Positions 58,740 through 64,000 of a stretch of 64,000 bases of DNA are shown piece after piece. Source of the DNA: Nemania diffusa (Eukaryota > Ascomycota > Sordariomycetes > Xylariales > Xylariaceae); NCBI GenBank assembly GCA_038501195.1, contig JBBPUQ010000007.1:682001-746000 (forward strand), given 5' to 3'. The notes beneath the pieces are model-generated. The model was not told the DNA's origin. It did not search any database and saw only the letters and a program-made list of their open reading frames with translations. The stretch's first letter is position 1; each line of letters starts with the position of its first letter. The translations under genes and the position numbers were made by a program.

Positions 58740-60165
58740 ATGATGTCAAGACGCCTTCTCACGGCCGCGCGCATCCTGCGCCAGCCCATGCACCAGCCAC
58801 TACGCAGCCAACTCCCCCTACCCATACTCATGACCCAAGTGCGCACATATGCTCACACCGTTGTCAAGGTCCCTCAGATGGCCGAGTCCATCACCGAGGG
58901 CACCCTGAAGCAGTGGAACAAGAAGGTCGGCGACTACGTTGAGCTCGACGAGGAGATTGCTACCATCGAGACCGATAAGGTAATGTTCCAGCCTGCGCCC
59001 AGTCTGCTGTCAAGGCCCTTCACTTTGCTTATCGTGCTCCTCTCCCGTAGATCGATGTGGCTGTCAATGCGCCCGAGGCTGGTATCCTGAAAGAGCTACT
59101 TGCCAACGAAGAGGACACCGTCCTCGTAGATCAAGAGATTGCCAAGATCGAGCCGGGCAGCGCCCCCGAGGGCGGTGATAAGTCTGAGACCAAGGATGCC
59201 CCCAAGACAGAGGATGCCTCGCCTGAAGCACAACCCGCTGCGGCCACCGAACCAGAGAGCAAACCTCAGCCCCAGCAAGAGTCCAAGCCAGCGCCCTCCA
59301 CCAAGCCCTCGCCGCCCCCAGCGCCCAGGAAGGAGTCTACTCCTACACCATCGTCTGCTGCTACTGGACCCGTCCTCGGGAGCCGCGAAGAGCGACGCGT
59401 TAAGATGAACCGAATGCGACTCCGCATTGCCGAGCGCCTGAAGCAGTCCCAGAACACCGCCGCCTCGTTGACCACCTTTAACGAGGTCGACATGTCGTCT
59501 TTGATGGAGTTCCGCAAGCTGTACAAGGATGAGATTCTCAAGAAGACAGGTGTGAAGCTGGGTTTCATGAGCGCCTTCTCTCGCGCCAGTGTTCTAGCCA
59601 TGCGCGATATTCCTGCTGTCAATGCGTCCATCGAGGGCGAGAACACCGGAGACACTATCGTTTATAGGGACTATGTTGATATCTCGGTAGCTGTGGCCAC
59701 CGAAAAGGGCTTGGTAACGCCCGTTGTCCGCAATGCTGAGTCCATGGATCTCGTGGGCATCGAGAAGGCCATTGCCGACATGGGCAAGAAGGTACGTGTT
59801 TCCTAGTGTCCTAGTTGGGAGGATCGTCTTGCGTGTCATGTCGCGCGACTAACTTGAAGGGATAGGCCCGAGATGGTAAACTGACCATCGAGGATATGGC
59901 CGGTGGCACATTCACCATCAGCAACGGGGGCGTTTTCGGCTCACTCATGGGTACCCCCATCATCAACCTACCCCAGAGTGCTGTGCTCGGCCTTCACGCC
60001 ATCAAGGACAGGGCCGTCGCGGTCAATGGCAAGGTGGAGATTCGACCCATGATGTACCTTGCTCTGACTTACGATCACCGACTCCTGGACGGCCGGGAAG
60101 CTGTGCAGTTCCTGGTCAAGGTTAAGGAGTACATCGAGGATCCCCGGAAAATGCTTCTGGGTTAG
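58740..60165 (+). CDS. KGD2: Dihydrolipoamide succinyltransferase, E2 of 2-oxoglutarate dehydrogenase
   Basis: Core acyltransferase of the mitochondrial 2-oxoglutarate dehydrogenase complex (TCA cycle). Three exons: 58740-58979, 59051-59791, 59866-60165; 426 aa. An Arg-rich presequence ([20 protein letters not shown]) precedes a single lipoyl domain, [20 protein letters not shown] to EIATIETDK, whose lipoylated Lys (K80) is the last codon of exon 1. A Pro/Ala/Lys/Glu-rich linker follows, then directly the catalytic domain from [20 protein letters not shown]; no clear E3/E1-binding domain is seen, as is usual for fungal E2o. The catalytic motif is [11 protein letters not shown] with H398 and D402. 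The two adjacent ATGs make the first or second Met possible as start. Its partner E3 is at 22564-24442. Confidence 0.96.
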
Positions 60166-62387
60166 GAGGATTTATGCTTTCGAGGGGTTGTACATGATTA
60201 ATCTGTCGCATCAAGTAATGATCAACTAGAGTGTACAATATAACAGTCTGGCGGCTCCGGCGCGGGTGGGTTTCTTGACGAGGCCAACGAATAAACTTAT
60301 CACATTTTGTTTTTGATCATGCCCTTCTAACCCCCCATTCTTCGTTGCTACAGATGAATGCTGTCCAGTGATCCCGAGTACGGCGGTAGCTATACCTCCG
60401 TAGTAAAATCTAAGCACCTATTGTGATCTATCAGAGTTACACATGTTTGTACTTAGGTTGCGTAATTCCAGAAGAAAAAACCCCAATTTCCATGTCTGTA
60501 CTTTTAAGGCGCCTCTGTATCTAGAGCAAAGGCCGCGTGTTGTCTGGTCATGCGTGTGGTTTAGCTGTCTGTGGGTTATGATTCCGCCTCTTCCAGGGTA
60601 GCTCCGCCCAACATAACCCCTGTTTTATAGCTTCCTGGTTTGATACTAAGTAAGATCCGGGCTTGCATTTATTTAATTTATTCTCTTGGTTGTTTTGCTA
60701 CCATGGGTTTTTTCAGGTGGTTTTTGTATGTTGGTAGGTATAGCGCGTACTCATATATTGGACTATAAACATAGTAGATGTTCAATAATGGTAGTTGATA
60801 ATAGAGATAAAACACTCAGCGGGCTTTCTCATTTTCAAGTAGCAGCGGATATATGACCGTGATGACAATTATGATCATACCATTAACCAGCAATAAAAAG
60901 AATATATATTTATGTAACAATCCAAGTCTTACATACATCTTTGTAGCTCGCAATATTACTAGCCCACTCAACGTGCTTGTTTATTATACATTAAGCTTTG
61001 TGAGACTAGTTCATGTATATAATTATGGCTATCTATGACACTCTACTGCCCTCAGTTGTAGAATTATGGTATGTCGGACTACTGCAACATTGCAATCCCG
61101 ACCGCAAGCCGCACACAGGTGACTGGGCATGGCTAGGTTACAAACTTGAAATGACCATGCTTCTAGCAATTCACGATATACATAGTGCAGTATTTTTGTC
61201 TCGTGACAAGTTACAACATGGCATCTGCTCGTGCTTTCTACCCATGCATGGGCAACACAACACCGACACCTTCAGAGAAATAGATGCATGAAATATATAA
61301 ACAGTAGGTCGACCAAGGTTGATATTACCACACCCTGATTACATTCGTATGATGGAGGGTCACCGGTTCCTCGGTAACATTCTACCCTTCGACAGAGGTG
61401 TGGCAACCCAAAGATACACAGGCTAGTCTCAATGCCGGAACAAGACAAAGTGTATATTCTCGCGCTCAACGGAAAGACCTACCATAACCGTAAGCCAGAT
61501 AACGGATGCCGTGTCAAGATAAACGTTTATTGACTCCGACGCGAGCAACCACTGGTTATTGGATTAATGTAGTAGTGGACGTATTTGTTACTAGTTATAC
61601 ATAGACGATAGTTAGATGAAAGGAACCATAAGTTTTGCTACAAATCTATCCAATCTATACTATCCGAGGAGAACTATGATAAACAGGGTGAGGTACTGAA
61701 AGAAGAGGGTGAAATTGTGGATTCCATCTTAACGCCTGGCTGCTGCAGTCTTGTAGTACTACGAGGAGTTTTTCAAGATTAACTCGAGGGGAGCATAGCG
61801 TAGGCCTATGGAGATACTACTAGTAAGAATAATCCTGAGCAGTGCCTATGATCCTAATTGGTAAGACGTCTGAGATGAATGAGGCATGGAGAAACCCTAG
61901 GAGCACTCCCACTTCCAACAAACCCGAATGTAGGGGCATCTTGAGGCTGTCTTAATGTAATACGCATAGTTAACTGCGTTGGATAATTGTTCAGGCTTCA
62001 TCGCCCAAAAGGGGAATCCCCATCCGGGAAAGCCGCGGTGCACCCCTGCATATCTAGACCAAATCCGGGCTAGCTTTACGGTGCCTACCCGGGTAGTATA
62101 GTATCTAAGTTTGTACTGTGTGCCAGCTTCGCCGCAGCCGGGCGATCCATCTTCCGGAGGGGCACGCAATAAATTCTAGGCCGATGTAGGAGGAGCTTGC
62201 GATGGATTCCGTCGAGCTTGATGCATACCCGCAGCAGCATAAGTCATTGGAGGGGCAAAAAATCCAAGAGAGTTATGTATTGGCTGGTTTCACGAACGTC
62301 CCCTTAAACCTCAACAACCAGCACAGGCATAATACTTACCTAAGTATATATATATACACACATATATATATACACAGCGGCGAGAAC
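60166..62387. other. Spacer between KGD2 and threonine synthase
   Basis: About 2.2 kb, mostly AT-rich and without a supportable gene. A 90-codon minus-strand frame at 61897-62169 and the 5' part of a plus frame at 62202 are not recognisable. Immediately before the threonine synthase start is an AT/AC dinucleotide tract (62345-62376). Confidence 0.5.
62345..62376. repeat. AT/AC dinucleotide tract before threonine synthase
   Basis: TATATA and CACACA units alternate just 12-43 nt before the inferred start codon at 62388, so it should lie in the leader or core promoter. Confidence 0.8.
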
Positions 62388-64000
62388 ATGTTTCAAGAAA
62401 CAGCAGGCCAGCATCACACGCCCTCCCAGAGCTACCTCTCCACGAGAGGTGGCGACTATGGCGTACGCATGCATTCCAGTCCCCCCCTCGTATGAATAGC
62501 GAATTACTCACTAGCCATCTCTCAAGCTCTCCTTCGAGACGGTTGTCCTGAAGGGCCTCGCTGCTGACGGAGGTCTATTTCTGCCTCACCAGATCCCTTC
62601 CGTAGCCAACTGGGTATTTCCACCAATCCTGTTGTATATTCCCAGTTGAAAGCTGGGCAGCTAACAGCCGACCGCTAACAATCGATTGCCCCTCCAGGAA
62701 GAGTGGAAAGACCTTTCCTACACCGAACTGGCCTTCCGCATCTTTAGCCTGTACATATCGACCGATGAGATCCCGTCTGACCATCTAAAGGCCATCATCG
62801 AGCGAAGCTATTCCACCTTCCGAGCGGACAATGTCGCACCCTTAGTTCACCTCCAGGACAACAACCTGTATCTCCTCGAGTTGTTTCACGGCCCGAGCTA
62901 CTCGTTTAAGGACTGTCTGTCGCCTTGCCGTTGCCGCTCGATCGAGCTGAGCTTACAGTTCTCTTAGGTGCTCTGCAATTCCTGGGAAACTTATTCGAGT
63001 ACTTCCTCGTGCGAAAGAATCGCGGAAAGGAGGGTAAAGGTGAGCCCGTCGCCGTGTCGCCCCTTTATCTACGCCGAGTCTACAGCAACTACAATTCCCG
63101 CCCATCCTAGGCATACAGAGACCAAAGAGAGCTGACTAGGAGATGGTAGACCGACATCATCTGACAGTCGTCGGTGCAACCAGCGGTGATGTAGCTATCC
63201 ACGAAAGCACAGTCCCCCCCTGCAGCCGGATATCTAACGAGCTTCTAGACCGGATCGGCCGCCATTTACGGTCTTAGGGGTAAGAAGGATGTTTCTGTTT
63301 TCATACTACACCCAAAAGATCGCGTCAGCCCCGTAGGTACAAGTCCCTGTTGGAAATAGTTCCAGGATAACCAACTGGTGATACTTGACAGATCCAAGAG
63401 GCCCAGATGACAACCTGCCTTGATGCCAATGTACACAACATAGCCGTTACCGGAACCTTCGATGACTGCCAGGTAAGTTGGGGAAAGCCCGACAGTGCTG
63501 CATGCGCCCTTCTCCTGACGACGGCACCTATAGGACATTGTCAAGGCGCTTTTCGGCGATGCAGACACCAATGAGGCGCTGAAACTTGGGGCTGTAAACT
63601 CTATCAATTTCTCTAGGATTCTCGCGCAGATAGTTTACTACTTTCATGCTTATTTCTCGCTCGCGAAGACATCTCCATTGTTTAAGATAGGGGATAAGGT
63701 TCGCTTCGTTACGCCTACTGGGAATTTCGGGAATATACTGGCAGGATATCTTGCAACCAAAATGGGGCTACCAGTGGATAAACTTGTCGGTACGTGCTTT
63801 CTCGCTCGGTCACTCATGCCACGATTCTAATACAATAGTAGTCGCAACAAACGAGTGAGTCATAGCCTCGGGCGAGCCCCATCGCTCCAAGGCGTAACCT
63901 TTACTACTCCTGCCTACCGCGGACACACCGGCTCATTGGAGTCTATGCCCTGGGCTAGAGTTGACGGGTTTGCTGATGCTGTAACGCGTAGGAACGATAT
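62388..64000 (+). CDS. THR4: Threonine synthase (5' part, gene cut by window edge)
   Basis: PLP enzyme that converts O-phosphohomoserine to threonine. Ten exons reach the edge: 62388-62462, 62527-62613, 62698-62914, 62968-63039, 63150-63190, 63249-63332, 63392-63472, 63534-63789, 63842-63854, 63992-64000+. Phases agree and restore the family sequence without a break: SYLSTRGGDYGLSFETVVLK, GLAADGGLFLPHQIP, LYLLELFHGPSYSFKD with the PLP lysine (about K125), ALQFLGNLFEYFLVRKN, RHHLTVVGATSGD|TGSAAIYGLRGK, IQEAQMTTCLDANVHN, AVNSINFSRILAQIVYYFHA and VRFVTPTGNFGNILAG, KLVVATNEND. Exon 4 could start 7 nt earlier or use another acceptor; the one chosen gives FKDCALQF, near the family FKDVALQF. Nine introns in about 720 coding nt is unusually many. 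The C-terminal third is outside the window. Confidence 0.88.

Overview
The window is nuclear DNA of a filamentous ascomycete, most likely a Sordariomycete. Nearly every gene carries short GT..AG introns, usually 45-160 nt, with CTAAC-type branch sites. Histones H2A and H2B form the divergent pair usual in fungi, with Pezizomycotina-like sequences. Gene families such as the SPX-RING ligase and the fungal CodA-like hydrolase also point there. I cannot name the species.

Seventeen protein genes can be supported. From left to right they are: SMC6 (+, 3' part only), COQ9 (-), a Gbp2/Hrb1-type SR/RRM protein (+, 10 coding exons), SRP14 (-), a NOM1/SGD1 nucleolar protein (+), mitochondrial dihydrolipoamide dehydrogenase (+), an A-T-R adenylate-forming reductase (+), cystathionine gamma-synthase (-), a CodA-like amidohydrolase (+), an SPX-RING E3 ligase (-), a JJJ1-type J protein (+), ATG4 (-), an SQS1-type G-patch protein (+), H2B (-), H2A (+), a complex I LYR subunit of NDUFB9 type (-), the E2 subunit of 2-oxoglutarate dehydrogenase (+), and threonine synthase (+, 5' part only). 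Exon-intron structures were rebuilt by hand from splice consensus, reading phase and remembered family sequences.

Most genes are housekeeping genes: chromosome maintenance, RNA processing, ribosome biogenesis, protein targeting, autophagy, mitochondrial metabolism and methionine/threonine synthesis. They do not form one pathway. Two subunits of the same TCA-cycle complex, LPD1 (E3) and KGD2 (E2), lie about 36 kb apart, and cystathionine gamma-synthase and threonine synthase both draw on homoserine phosphate/ester metabolism. The least ordinary genes are the A-T-R reductase, which stands alone without a visible biosynthetic cluster, and the CodA-like hydrolase, which has Asn where CodA enzymes have an essential Asp.

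Genes occupy about half the window. Two long gene-poor stretches (3.2-10.5 kb and 24.4-31.4 kb) and most other spacers are AT-rich and full of a dispersed TAGGTA/TACCTA motif, often fused into palindromes such as TAGGTACCTA, which is almost absent from exons. I found no intact transposon, rRNA, CRISPR array or convincing tRNA. The best leads are splicing-related: a 4-nt first coding exon behind a 950-nt intron, an 8-nt microexon inside an RRM, a 13-nt exon in an intron-crowded threonine synthase, and a stop-free 54-nt intron in a splicing-related G-patch gene.
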